This document shows, in pieces, positions 37,026-45,454 of a stretch of DNA of 64,000 bases; positions within the stretch are counted from its first letter, which is position 1; every line of letters starts with the position of its first letter. This DNA is from Saccharothrix violaceirubra (lineage in GTDB: Bacteria > Actinomycetota > Actinomycetes > Mycobacteriales > Pseudonocardiaceae). A program made the position numbers and the translations under genes. The stretch is from positions 1,736,001 to 1,800,000 of the forward strand of contig NZ_JACHJS010000001.1 in the NCBI RefSeq assembly GCF_014203755.1, written 5' to 3'. Below the pieces are notes generated by a model. That model worked only from the letters and a program-made list of their open reading frames with translations, did not search any database and was not told the DNA's origin.

Positions 37026-37870
37026 GGGTACTCCTCGGTCAGCTCGGCGATCCGGGCCGCGCTCGCCTCGGCGTCCAACGCCACCTCGCGCAGGGTTCGC
37101 AGCGCCCGGTGGTAGCGCGTCAGCTCGGCGGGGTCCTCGACGAAGATGCCGGTGTCCTGGTTCTCCACGAACACCAACTCGGGTTCGTGCCTGAACTCCA
37201 GCGCCAGGAACGAGCCGCGCACGCCGACGTGCGAGCCGGCCGCCATGGGCACCACGACGACGTCCACGTTGGGCCGCTCGCCGGCGTCGAGCAGGCGTCG
37301 CAACTGGCGGCGCATCACGCCGCCGTCGCCGACGCGGATGCGCAACGCGGCCTCGTGCACCACGGCCAGGTAGCGCGGCGCGCCCGCGCGGGTCAGCAGC
37401 GTCTGCCGGGCCATGCGCGCGGACACCAGGGTGTCGACCTCGCGTTCGGACAGCCCCGGGTCCACGGCGGTCAGCAGCGCCTGCGCGTACTCGGCGGTCT
37501 GGAGCAGGCCGGGCACGATCATGGCCTCGTAGGACTGGACGCGGACCGCCTTGTGTTCCAGGTCGATCAGCTTGCGCCAGAGCCGGGGCAGTCCGGGTTG
37601 GCGTTCCCACCAGCCGGTTTCCTCGCCTTTGCGGACGAGGTCGAGGAGTTCTTTGCGGCGGCCGGGCGGAACCTTGTAATAGCCCAGGAGCGTGTTGACG
37701 TCCTCGTACTGCAGACCGCTCTTCCCGGTTTCCATCCGGCTGATCTTGCTGGCCGACACGCCGAGGACGTCGCCGACGTCCTCGCAGCTCAGCTTGCGCT
37801 CCTCGCGGTAGAGGCGCAGGGCGGTGGCGACCGTGCGCGATCGCACCGACGTGTAGGCGTTCCCTGGCAT
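37022..37870 (-). CDS. XRE-family regulator with DUF5753 domain
   Basis: 282 aa. N-terminal helix-turn-helix (LSCEDVGDVLGVSASKISRM, residues ~28-47), then the DUF5753 domain (VRVQSYEAMIVPGLLQTAEY; LLDAGERPNVDVVVVPM). WhiJ-like proteins of this type repress developmental genes in Streptomyces. Coupled by GTGA to the DUF397 gene. Three palindromes lie upstream (37926-37986). Confidence 0.92.
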   Translation of the reverse strand: MPGNAYTSVRSRTVATALRLYREERKLSCEDVGDVLGVSASKISRMETGKSGLQYEDVNTLLGYYKVPPGRRKELLDLVRKGEETGWWERQPGLPRLWRKLIDLEHKAVRVQSYEAMIVPGLLQTAEYAQALLTAVDPGLSEREVDTLVSARMARQTLLTRAGAPRYLAVVHEAALRIRVGDGGVMRRQLRRLLDAGERPNVDVVVVPMAAGSHVGVRGSFLALEFRHEPELVFVENQDTGIFVEDPAELTRYHRALRTLREVALDAEASAARIAELTEEYP

Positions 37871-37925
37871 GGGCTATGTCTAAAGCACCGAATAGTGACC
37901 GGGCAATGACACTTTTGGGCTATGT

Positions 37926-37986
37926 ATTGCACCGGATGCAATATGTCCGACCGCAGTGGTGCGGTATGTCACTGTCCACAATGGAC
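37926..37986. promoter_or_regulatory. three successive inverted repeats upstream of the XRE gene
   Basis: ATTGCA-5-TGCAAT (37926-37942), ACCGCA-4-TGCGGT (37950-37965) and GTCCA-3-TGGAC (37974-37986), all perfect, within 61 bases of AT-richer DNA 56 bases upstream of the XRE start. Candidate operators for autoregulation. Confidence 0.5.
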
Positions 37987-37998
37987 TGTGAAAGTCCG

Positions 37999-38562
37999 TC
38001 AATCCGCACGGGCCGCGTCGACCCGGGCCCGGTCTTCGGGGCCGAGGCGTCGGCGCACCGTGTCCACGAGTCGGGTGTGCGCGCCGAAGAGCGCCATGTA
38101 GACGACGCCGTCGGCCACGGCCCGGTGCGTGGACGCCACGTCGAGCAGGTCGTCGAGCAGGACGCTCGCCCGATCCTGCTCGGCGTCGGTCAGGTCGCGG
38201 TCGTGCAGGTCGCGCACCAGGTCGCGGGCCGCGACGGCGGGCCGCTCGCACGTGCGCAGCCCGAGCGCGACCCGGTGCAGCGCGGTCGGCCCGCCGTGCC
38301 GCAGCACCGCGTCGACGATCGTGCGGTGCACGTCCGCGATGTCGGGCGCGGGCTGGAACGCCGGGTACTCCAGCCACAGCGCCACGAAGTGCAGCAGCAC
38401 CTGCTCGGGCACGGTGTCGAACGCGTCGAGCGCGGCCGGTTCCGGCGGTGGCACGACGAGGAAGCGCCGGGTGCGTTCGGCGTGGTCGAGCGCGGCCAGC
38501 GCGGCGGCGATCCGGTCGGGGTCGGCGGAACGGAGGTCGGCGACGAGATCGGGCTCGGCCAT
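37999..38562 (-). CDS. hypothetical protein divergent from a radical SAM gene, 187 aa
   Basis: ATG 38562 (MAEPDLVADLRSADPDRIAA). All-helical, charged, no membrane segment. The repeated short helices (DRIAAALAALDHAERTRRF) look HEAT-like. Not recognised. The 198-base gap to the radical SAM gene probably holds both promoters, so the two may be functionally linked. Confidence 0.75.
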   Translation of the reverse strand: MAEPDLVADLRSADPDRIAAALAALDHAERTRRFLVVPPPEPAALDAFDTVPEQVLLHFVALWLEYPAFQPAPDIADVHRTIVDAVLRHGGPTALHRVALGLRTCERPAVAARDLVRDLHDRDLTDAEQDRASVLLDDLLDVASTHRAVADGVVYMALFGAHTRLVDTVRRRLGPEDRARVDAARAD

Positions 38563-38760
38563 GGGGCGGTCCAGGGGTCCGTACGGCGGGGGCCACCACT
38601 CTCGGGGTGCCCGACCGTGCCGCGCGACGACCGTTCGAGGGGTTCGCCGGCCGTTCCAGGCGAGGTGGAAACCACTACGGCGGAAAATGTGACGGTCCGA
38701 CGTATCAAACGGGGCCCTTCCCCCTCCATAGGGTTAACCGATTCCACGGGAGGGTGGAGA

Positions 38761-39765
38761 ATGGGTCGAAAGGTCGGTCGGGGGGTCCTGCAAGTGCACC
38801 CGACCAGGCTGTGCAATCTGCGCTGCCTGCACTGCTACTCCAGTAGCGGACCCGACGTGGCCGAGTCCATCCCGATCGGCGTGCTGGACCAGGTCGTGCA
38901 CGACGCCGCCGCCCTCGGCTACGACGTGCTCAACGTGTCCGGCGGCGAACCGTTCCTGTACCCGGAACTGCCCGCGCTGCTGCGCGCCGCCCGCGACGCG
39001 GGCATGGGCACGACCGTCACCACGAACGCGGTCGCGCTCAACCAGCGGCGCATCGGCCTGATCCGCGGCCTGGTCGACCTGGTGGCCGTGTCGCTCGACG
39101 GCGACCAGCCCACCCACGACCGCATCCGCGACCGGATCGGCAGCTTCGACAAGGCGTTGGCGGGCATCCGCCGGCTCACCGAGGCGGGCGTGCCGGTCGG
39201 CGTCGTCACCACCCTCACCCAGGGCAACGCCACCCAGCTCGGCGACGTGGCCGAGGCCGCCTCCGCGTCCGGCGCGCTGCTGCTGCAGGTGCACCCGCTC
39301 GAACCCGAGGGCGCGGCGAACCGGTTGATGGCGGGCGAACGGCCCGACGCCGTGGAACTCGCCTACGCCGCCGTGGAACTCGGCCGGATCGCCGCCGAGC
39401 ACGGCATGGCCGTGCAGCTCGACGCCGTGCCGCGGACCACGCTGTCGCGCACGCCCGAGGCGTTCATGGCCGCGCCGACCGCCGGGCCGCTCGGCCGCTG
39501 GCTGACGCCGCTGGTCGTGGAGGCCAACGGCGCGGCCGTGCCGGTGTCGTACGGCTTCGACCGTCGCTACTCGCTGGGCAACGTGCACGACCGGCCGCTG
39601 TCCGACCTCGCCGCGCAGTGGGACCCCGAGCCGTTCCGCGAGCTGTGCCGCACGACGTGGGAGCGCCTCGTCGAAGGCCGGACCGGTCCGCTCGTGCCGT
39701 GGTACGGGCATCTCGTGCGGGCCTCGCGCACGGCGGTCATCGAGCCGTCAACGCCTCGGCACTGA
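38761..39765 (+). CDS. radical SAM protein
   Basis: 334 aa from ATG 38761. The [4Fe-4S]-SAM motif is CNLRCLHCY (CxxxCxxC) near residue 20, followed by the SAM-binding VSGGEPFLYPEL. TIM-barrel features continue to about residue 230. The C-terminal region resembles SPASM proteins in outline (YGFDRRYSLGNVHDRPLSDL) but lacks their cysteines, so no auxiliary cluster is expected. Substrate unknown; no obvious precursor peptide lies next to it. The open frame continues upstream in frame, but that part has TTA and ATA codons and is likely leader. Overlaps the convergent PHP gene by 29 bases. Confidence 0.88.
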   Translation: MGRKVGRGVLQVHPTRLCNLRCLHCYSSSGPDVAESIPIGVLDQVVHDAAALGYDVLNVSGGEPFLYPELPALLRAARDAGMGTTVTTNAVALNQRRIGLIRGLVDLVAVSLDGDQPTHDRIRDRIGSFDKALAGIRRLTEAGVPVGVVTTLTQGNATQLGDVAEAASASGALLLQVHPLEPEGAANRLMAGERPDAVELAYAAVELGRIAAEHGMAVQLDAVPRTTLSRTPEAFMAAPTAGPLGRWLTPLVVEANGAAVPVSYGFDRRYSLGNVHDRPLSDLAAQWDPEPFRELCRTTWERLVEGRTGPLVPWYGHLVRASRTAVIEPSTPRH

Positions 39766-40753
39766 CGGTGTTGAGCACGGACGACGGGTCGACGCCGCAC
39801 TCCTCGGCCCTTCGGCAGCCGTAGTGGAGCCAGTCGAGCTGACCGGGCGCGTGGGCGTCGCTGTCGATCGTGAAGGAGCACCCGAGTTCGACGGCGAGGG
39901 AGAGCAGCCGCCGCGGCGGATCCAGCCGGTCGGGCCGCGAGTTGATCTCCACGGCCGTGCCGTGGTCGCGGCAGGCGGTGAACACGGTGCGCGCGTCGAA
40001 CGCCGACTCCGCCCGGACCTTGCCCGCGACCCGTCGTCCGGTGCAGTGCCCGAGGACGTCGACCAGCGGATCGCGCACGGCCGCGACCATCCGCCGGGTC
40101 ATCTCCCCGGCGGGCATGCGGAGTGTGGAGTGCACGCTCGCGACGACGAAGTCGAGCCGGTCGAGCAACTCCGGGTCCTGGTCGAGCGACCCGTCGTCGA
40201 GGATGTCCACCTCGATCCCGGTCAGGATCCGGAACGGCGCGAGGTCGACGTTGAGGGCGGCCACGACGTCGAGCTGCCGGCGCAACCGCTCGGCACTCAA
40301 CCCGTTGGCGACCCGGAGCCGGGGGGAGTGGTCGGTGAGCACCATCCACCGGTGCCCCAGCGACCGGGCGGTGGTCGCCATCTCCAGGATCGGACTGCCA
40401 CCGTCGGACCAGTCGGAGTGGGTGTGGCAGTCCCCGGTGAGCAGCTCGCGCAACGCGTGACCACCGAACGCGGGATCGAGGTAGTCGGGCTCGACGATCC
40501 CGTCCAGGTACCCGATCTCCCGCCCCGCGAGGGCATCGGCCACGACCCGTGCGGTCGTCGGCCCGATCCCGGGGACGTCCGTCAACGTCCCCCGCGCCAC
40601 CTGCCGGGCCACCTCGTCGACCCCCAGTTCGTCCACCACGCCCGCCGCCCGTCGGAAGGCCTTGACCCGATGACCCGGCTCCCCGACCCGTTCGAGCCGG
40701 AACGCCACCGTCCGCAACGCCTCGCCCGCATCCACCGCCACCACCCCCACCAC
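39737..40753 (-). CDS. PHP-domain phosphoesterase with helix-hairpin-helix (PolX C-terminal-like)
   Basis: 338 aa. The first ~95 residues form a PolX-like 8-kDa/HhH segment (LTDVPGIGPTTARVVADALA). The PHP domain follows with metal ligands in GDCHTHSDWSDGG, VLTDHSPRL, GIEVDIL, ASVHSTL, LGHCTG and TIDSDAHAPGQL, all intact. No polymerase domain. Related proteins hydrolyse phosphodiester or histidinol-phosphate-like substrates; here a DNA-linked role is favoured by the HhH. Several GTG codons occur at the start, so the exact start is uncertain. Confidence 0.85.
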   Translation of the reverse strand: MVGVVAVDAGEALRTVAFRLERVGEPGHRVKAFRRAAGVVDELGVDEVARQVARGTLTDVPGIGPTTARVVADALAGREIGYLDGIVEPDYLDPAFGGHALRELLTGDCHTHSDWSDGGSPILEMATTARSLGHRWMVLTDHSPRLRVANGLSAERLRRQLDVVAALNVDLAPFRILTGIEVDILDDGSLDQDPELLDRLDFVVASVHSTLRMPAGEMTRRMVAAVRDPLVDVLGHCTGRRVAGKVRAESAFDARTVFTACRDHGTAVEINSRPDRLDPPRRLLSLAVELGCSFTIDSDAHAPGQLDWLHYGCRRAEECGVDPSSVLNTVSAEALTAR

Positions 40754-40816
40754 CGGAACCGCCTACAGCGTCACAGCGAACCCGGGACCCCGCACACCCG
40801 GAGCCACCCGTTGGAA

Positions 40817-40935
40817 GGTGCCTGAGTGCGTAGTTCGGGGTGCCCGAGCGGAGGACTCGCGAGGTGGGGGGCACACGAGTGCACATCTCGCGGTGCCTGA
40901 ACGCACATCTCGCGGTGTCCGAGTGCATGACTCGC
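40817..40935 (+). repeat. 22-bp dispersed repeat, array C (5 units, composite)
   Basis: Units at 40817-40838 and 40839-40860, an 8-base gap, then 40869-40891 (one extra base), 40892-40913 and 40914-40935. The first two have the type seen in arrays A and E (..TTCGG then GGAGGACTCGC); the last three match arrays B and D (..GCACATCTCGC, GCATGACTCGC). This array lies between divergent genes. Confidence 0.85.
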
Positions 40936-41043
40936 GCGTTTGCGTAGGCCACGGACTCGAAGCCGACTGGGGCACCGGCACCGGTGAACCACCCACGGCC
41001 CCCGCACGTGTTGGAGAGGAGAAACCCACAGAGGAGACCCACG

Positions 41044-41076
41044 ATGACCCGCCGAAATCCCTCCCCCCTGGGCTAA
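41044..41076 (+). other. possible 10-residue upstream reading frame
   Basis: ATG 41044 follows a strong GAGGAG and encodes MTRRNPSPLG before TAA, ending 4 bases before the next gene's ATG. It may act as a leader peptide for the membrane protein at 41081. Confidence 0.4.
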
Positions 41077-41080
41077 GACC

Positions 41081-41521
41081 ATGCCCGACCCACTCCTCGA
41101 CCGGACGCTGTGCCGGGTCCGCGCGGAACGCGCCCGGACCCGGACCCGCATCCGCACCGCCGCCGCCACCCTGCTCGCGGTGCTGCTCGCGACGGGCGTC
41201 CACCTGGGCCGGCACAGCGTCCCCGGGGAACGGGTCCTGACCGCGTCCGCACACGGCACAAGCCTGTCCGCCACCGTCACCCCCGACGAAGGCTGGATCC
41301 GCCTGAAAGCCTCGATCGACGGCATCCCGCCGGGCGAACACTGCCACCTGGTCGTCGAGGACGACCGCGGCACGAGGACCGTCGCCGCCGGCTGGGTCGC
41401 GTCCGCCGCCGAGCACACCGACGTCGCCGGCACCGCCCTGGTCGACCCCGACGCCGTCGTCGGCATCGAAGTCGAAACGACCGACGGTCGGGTGTTGATC
41501 ACCGCCAGGTGGCAGGCTTGA
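41081..41521 (+). CDS. membrane-anchored stand-alone anti-sigma sensor-like domain, 146 aa
   Basis: ATG 41081. Short cytoplasmic N-terminus rich in Arg (RVRAERARTRTRIR), one membrane helix (residues ~27-42), then a ~100-residue extracytoplasmic domain. That domain aligns with the C-terminal half of the anti-sigma factor at 43071: GWIRLKASIDGIPPGEHCHL here against GWVRVNASVSGVAQGRECRL there, and similar ends. It lacks the zinc HxxxCxxC anti-sigma domain. It may compete for or share the signal of the anti-sigma factor. Confidence 0.75.
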   Translation: MPDPLLDRTLCRVRAERARTRTRIRTAAATLLAVLLATGVHLGRHSVPGERVLTASAHGTSLSATVTPDEGWIRLKASIDGIPPGEHCHLVVEDDRGTRTVAAGWVASAAEHTDVAGTALVDPDAVVGIEVETTDGRVLITARWQA

Positions 41522-41525
41522 CCGG

Positions 41526-42434
41526 GTGAGGTGGGTACTCCTGGTGGCACTGCTGCTGATGTCCGCGTGCCGGAACGACGCCCGCGAGGTCGCGATCGAC
41601 GACGTCCCACCCGCCGCCCAGGCCGGAGCCACCGGGAACGGCGCCTCCACCGGCACGGTCACCGAGGACTGCGGCACCAACGCCGGACGCCACCTCAACG
41701 CGGACAACATCGTGTCCGCGCCCGGAAAACCGTTCGGCGCCCACCACACGCACGAGTACGTCGGCAACACGTCGACCGATCACGCGTCGACCGACGACTC
41801 GTTGGCCGCGGCCACCACCACCTGCCCGGACGACGACCGCTCCACCTACTACTGGCCCGTCCTGCGCCTCACCGCCAGGACCGGCCCGGACCACCACGCG
41901 CCCGGCGGCGGCGAACACGGCAACACCGGCGAGGTCCTTCCCCCGGGTCGGGTCGGGATCACCTTCACCGGCAACCCGGCGAGCCACGTCGTGCCCATGC
42001 CCCGGTTCCTGCGGCTGATCACCGGCGACCCGTCCGCGCGCACGACCGGGCAGTCCACCGCGAAGTGGAGCTGCACCGGGTTCGAGGACCGCCGCACCGG
42101 GCGCTACCCGGTCTGCCCCGCCGACTCCGACGTGGTCCGGATCTTCGAGTTCCCCAGCTGCTGGGACGGCCGCAACACCGACAGCCCCTCGCACCGCGCG
42201 CACCTGGTGTTCCCGGGCGCGGACGGGGTCTGCCCGCCGCGCACGTTCCCCGTGCCGAAGCTGACCGTGCGCGTGGTCTACGACGTGCCCGAGGGCGAGC
42301 CCTTCGCCGTGGACAGCTTTCCCGACCAGGACCGGGATCCGCGCACCGACCACTCCATGGCCGTCAACGTCATGACCGACGACGGGATGCGCCGGGTGGC
42401 CGAGTGCCTCAACTCCGGGCGGACCTGTCCGTGA
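41526..42434 (+). CDS. DUF1996 lipoprotein
   Basis: 302 aa from GTG 41526, 4 bases after the previous stop. Signal peptide VLLVALLLMSAC with a lipidation Cys. The DUF1996 domain shows GAHHTHEYVGN, YYWPVL and the paired FPSCWDGRNTD / HRAHLVFPG motifs. DUF1996 proteins are secreted and of unknown function, sometimes joined to carbohydrate-active domains. Same strand and spacing as the sigma/anti-sigma genes downstream. Confidence 0.9.
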   Translation: MRWVLLVALLLMSACRNDAREVAIDDVPPAAQAGATGNGASTGTVTEDCGTNAGRHLNADNIVSAPGKPFGAHHTHEYVGNTSTDHASTDDSLAAATTTCPDDDRSTYYWPVLRLTARTGPDHHAPGGGEHGNTGEVLPPGRVGITFTGNPASHVVPMPRFLRLITGDPSARTTGQSTAKWSCTGFEDRRTGRYPVCPADSDVVRIFEFPSCWDGRNTDSPSHRAHLVFPGADGVCPPRTFPVPKLTVRVVYDVPEGEPFAVDSFPDQDRDPRTDHSMAVNVMTDDGMRRVAECLNSGRTCP

Positions 42435-42522
42435 CGGCGTCCGGCCCAATTCCCCGGATTCGTGAACCGGTCCGGGCCCGCGCCCGTGTGTCCGTCGACG
42501 AGACGACGAAGGGAGCGGGCGC

Positions 42523-43074
42523 ATGGCGGCTTTGTGGTCCCGGAAACGGGCCGCCGCGGCCGACGAGGCGTTGGTCCGCACGCTCTACGAGGAGCACGGG
42601 CGGGCGCTGCTCGCGTACGCGACCCGGCTCACCGGCGACCGGGCGGCGGCCGAGGACGTCGTCCAGGAGACGCTCGTCCGCGCCTGGCGCCACCCCGAGG
42701 CCCTGGTCAACGGCAAGGGTTCGGTCCGGGGCTGGTTGCTCACGGTCGCGCGCAACATCGTCACCGACCGGGTGCGGGCGCGCGCGTCCCGTCCCCGGGA
42801 GGTGGCCGAGAACCCGGCGACGCCGCCGGTCGAGCGCGACCACGCGGACTCGGTGGTCGACTCGGTCGTGGTGCTCGAAGCGCTCGACCGGCTCTCGCCC
42901 GACCACCGCGACGTCCTGGTCGAGATCTACTTCCGGGGCCGGAGCGTGACGGAGGCCGCGGCGGCGTTGGGCGTGCCGCCGGGCACGGTCAAATCCCGGT
43001 CGCACTACGCGCTCAGAGCGTTGCGGGACACGTTCACCGGAGGACAGGTCGCGCTGAAAGGGGTGTCCGGATGA
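42523..43074 (+). CDS. ECF sigma factor (SigL/SigK-like)
   Basis: 183 aa from ATG 42523 (AAGGGAG upstream). Region 2 (LYEEHGRALLAYATRLTGDR, AEDVVQETLVRAWRHPE) and region 4 (LSPDHRDVLVEIYFRGRSVT, GVPPGTVKSRSHYALRAL) are complete. The ATGA overlap with the anti-sigma gene is typical of cognate pairs. Confidence 0.94.
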   Translation: MAALWSRKRAAAADEALVRTLYEEHGRALLAYATRLTGDRAAAEDVVQETLVRAWRHPEALVNGKGSVRGWLLTVARNIVTDRVRARASRPREVAENPATPPVERDHADSVVDSVVVLEALDRLSPDHRDVLVEIYFRGRSVTEAAAALGVPPGTVKSRSHYALRALRDTFTGGQVALKGVSG

Positions 43075-43772
43075 CCACGAACCACGATCCGCGGTTGCTC
43101 GGCGCCTACGTGCTGGGCGTCCTGGACGAGCGGGAGGCGCGTGCCGTGGAGCACCACCTGTCGGACTGCGCGCACTGCCGGTCCGAACTCGACGACCTGC
43201 GGGCGGCGGAGGCCGCGTTGGGCGACCTCCCACCGGAGGCGCTGCTCGACGGTCCGCCCGAGGACGGCGATCTCCTGCTGCGGCGCACGCTTCGGCAGGT
43301 CCGGAAGGAACGTGTCGGTCGCGTGCGCGCCCGCGGTCTGGGCGCGGCTGCCGCGGCGGTGGTCGTCGCGGTCGTCGTGCTCGGCGGCGGTTTCGCGGTC
43401 GGCCGGGGCACCGCGCCCACGCCCGACGCGTCGTCGTCGACGACCGTCGCGCCGCCGGACAACGCGGAGCGGAAGTTGGCGACCGGCGTCGACCCGGCCA
43501 CCGGTGCGCGGATGACCGTGGAGATCCGGCGTGCCGTCGGGTGGGTGCGGGTCAACGCGTCCGTGTCCGGTGTCGCGCAGGGCAGGGAGTGCCGGCTGGT
43601 CGTCGTGGGGAAGGACGGCACGACGCGGGAGGCGGGCAGTTGGCTGGTGTCCAAGCTGGGTGAGCGGGAGGGGACCAATCTGGACGGTTCGGCCCTGGTC
43701 GAGTTCTCGGACGTCACCGCCGTCGAGGTCCGCGACTTCACCGGGGAGCGGATCGTGTCCGTGGACCTCTAA
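43071..43772 (+). CDS. zinc-containing transmembrane anti-sigma factor
   Basis: 233 aa. N-terminal zinc anti-sigma domain with VEHHLSDCAHCRSEL (HxxxCxxC), one membrane helix near residue 90-110 (AAAVVVAVVVLGGGFAVG), and an extracytoplasmic domain shared with the protein at 41081. It should bind and hold the ECF factor encoded just upstream. Followed by a strong hairpin. Confidence 0.93.
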   Translation: MTTNHDPRLLGAYVLGVLDEREARAVEHHLSDCAHCRSELDDLRAAEAALGDLPPEALLDGPPEDGDLLLRRTLRQVRKERVGRVRARGLGAAAAAVVVAVVVLGGGFAVGRGTAPTPDASSSTTVAPPDNAERKLATGVDPATGARMTVEIRRAVGWVRVNASVSGVAQGRECRLVVVGKDGTTREAGSWLVSKLGEREGTNLDGSALVEFSDVTAVEVRDFTGERIVSVDL

Positions 43773-43833
43773 TTAGACCGCTTTCCGCGTGGCCCCTGGG
43801 CTTCCCGAGCGGACCACTGTGGAAAAGGGGGAG

Positions 43834-43868
43834 CGGCGTGCCCCGTCCCCGTGTGGCGGGGCACGCCG
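43834..43868. terminator. hairpin between convergent genes
   Basis: Perfect 12-bp stem CGGCGTGCCCCG / CGGGGCACGCCG with an 11-base loop, between the anti-sigma stop and the oxidoreductase stop. Confidence 0.82.
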
Positions 43869-43874
43869 TCGGCT

Positions 43875-44843
43875 TCACGGCCGCAGCACGACCTTGCCGA
43901 CCGTCTCCCGGTTCTCCAGCGCCGTGTGCGCCCTTCCCGCGTCCGCCAACGGGAACGCCGTGGTGCGCGGCGTGAGCCGGCCGGAGGCGAGCGCGTCCAA
44001 CGCCAGGGTCTCCAGTTCCCGCAGGTTCGTCCCCTTGACGATGCGCGGACCGACGGCCACGTCGGCACCGATGCCCAGGCGGTACAGGTCGGCGGTGCCG
44101 ACGGGCGTCGGCGTGCCGGACGACCAGCCGAACAGGACGGTCCGGCCGCCGACGCCGAGCAGGTCCAGCCCGGCCTTCCCGGCGTCGCCGCCGACGCCGT
44201 CGAGGACCAGCGACACCTCGCCGACCTCGGCGCGCACCTCGTCGTCCCAGCCCGGCGCGGTGTAGTCGACCACGTGGTCGGCGCCCAGTTCCCGGACCAG
44301 GTCGAGCTTGGCCGTGCTCGCGACGCCCACCACCGTCGCGCCGAGCGCCTTGAGTTCCTGCACGAACAACGAGCCGAGCCCGCCCGCCGCGGCCGTCACC
44401 AGCACCACGTCGTCGGCCGTCGGCGCGGCGATCCGCAGGACGCCGAACGCGGTGCGCCCGGTGCCGATCATGGCCACGGCCCGCTCGTCGGACACGTGGT
44501 CGGGCACCTCGTGCAGGCTCGCGACGTTCGCCGCGGCCTGTTCCGCGTAGCCGCCGTGCGCCTGGCCGAGGTGCGCGACGACCCGCCGGCCCAGCCAGTT
44601 GTCCGGCACGTCCGGACCCAGCGCGCTCACCACGCCCGCGACCTCGCGGCCGGGGACCAGCGGCAGGTCCGGCAGCGGGAACGGGCCGCCCCGCTCGCCG
44701 CGCCGCAGCGAGGTGTCGAGCAGGTGGACGCCGGCGGCCCCCACCGTCACCCGCACCTGGCCCGCACCCGGTACTGGATCGGGTACCTCTTCGTGACGCA
44801 GAGTGTCGACATCGCCGAATTCGTGCTGTCGGATCGCGTACAC
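43875..44843 (-). CDS. zinc-type alcohol dehydrogenase / quinone oxidoreductase family protein
   Basis: 322 aa, medium-chain dehydrogenase/reductase fold. GroES-like N-terminal domain (VPGREVAGVVSALG) and Rossmann domain with VLVTAAAGGLGSLFVQ, the NADPH-binding AAxGGxG of quinone oxidoreductases. Zinc ligands of classic alcohol dehydrogenases are absent, so an NADPH:quinone or enoyl reductase role is likely. Substrate unknown. ATG 44843. Confidence 0.9.
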   Translation of the reverse strand: MYAIRQHEFGDVDTLRHEEVPDPVPGAGQVRVTVGAAGVHLLDTSLRRGERGGPFPLPDLPLVPGREVAGVVSALGPDVPDNWLGRRVVAHLGQAHGGYAEQAAANVASLHEVPDHVSDERAVAMIGTGRTAFGVLRIAAPTADDVVLVTAAAGGLGSLFVQELKALGATVVGVASTAKLDLVRELGADHVVDYTAPGWDDEVRAEVGEVSLVLDGVGGDAGKAGLDLLGVGGRTVLFGWSSGTPTPVGTADLYRLGIGADVAVGPRIVKGTNLRELETLALDALASGRLTPRTTAFPLADAGRAHTALENRETVGKVVLRP

Positions 44844-45373
44844 GTTCCCTTGCCCCCTCGCGTCGACCGTTACGGGTGATCACGGTAGGAGTTCGAGTTA
44901 AGTGGAGGTCAAGGACGGCGCACGGGCATTCGGCAAATGCTTTGACTCGACCCGTTCCGGCAGGCATAGTCGGACTGGTCGAGAAAAAGGGGAAAGCGGT
45001 GTCCGAGTGGACCGGCGTGCCGACGCTGCACGCCTGACTACCTGCCCGTACGTCGGATCGGCGTGCGGCGTCACGCCGTCGGCGAGGGCATTTGTAAAAT
45101 CTATCCCTGCATTCATTCCGGTGATCGGAAAACATTCTTCCGCAGACGTCCGGACCTTCATGGGGTGGGTCCGGCGGCCCTGTCACGGCGGGGCGGTGGC
45201 TCCTGTCCGACCGGTCGTGGGCCCGTGCGCCCGCGACCACCACCCGTCGGGTCGGCACGTCGGGATCGCCCGCCGCCGACTCCCGCACGTACACCCGTTC
45301 GTCGAACGCTCATGGACGCCCCGATGGTTGTCCGGACCCGCCGCGGCGCACCGAATCCTGCCGGGGCACCGTC
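44844..45373. other. intergenic, ~530 bases, no supported gene
   Basis: The first ~290 bases are AT-richer than average. On the minus strand, 45294-45160 has codon-like base use (VYVRESAAGDPDVPTRR) but no start, no homology I recognise and a stop just upstream, so it may be a gene remnant. A single partial copy of the 22-bp repeat start is at 44999. Confidence 0.4.
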
Positions 45374-45399
45374 GTTTGCCCGATCCGGTGAACGGGTAA
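45374..45399 (+). promoter_or_regulatory. SigB/SigF-type promoter of the DUF4383 gene
   Basis: GTTT (45374-45377), 16 bases, GGGTAA (45394-45399), 55 bases before the start. Confidence 0.65.
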
Positions 45400-45454
45400 C
45401 CGGGCGGTCACCGGAGCCCGGCAGGCGGGCTCTCGGTCCTCATTGGAGGGCGTG

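Noticed and set aside
44999..45020. Single partial copy of the 22-bp repeat (GGTGTCCGAGTGGA)
   Set aside because: Only the first 14 bases match and there is no neighbour unit, so chance is likely.
45160..45294. Possible gene remnant on the minus strand (VYVRESAAGDPDVPTRR...)
   Set aside because: Codon use is suggestive but there is no start, no recognised homologue and a stop just upstream.
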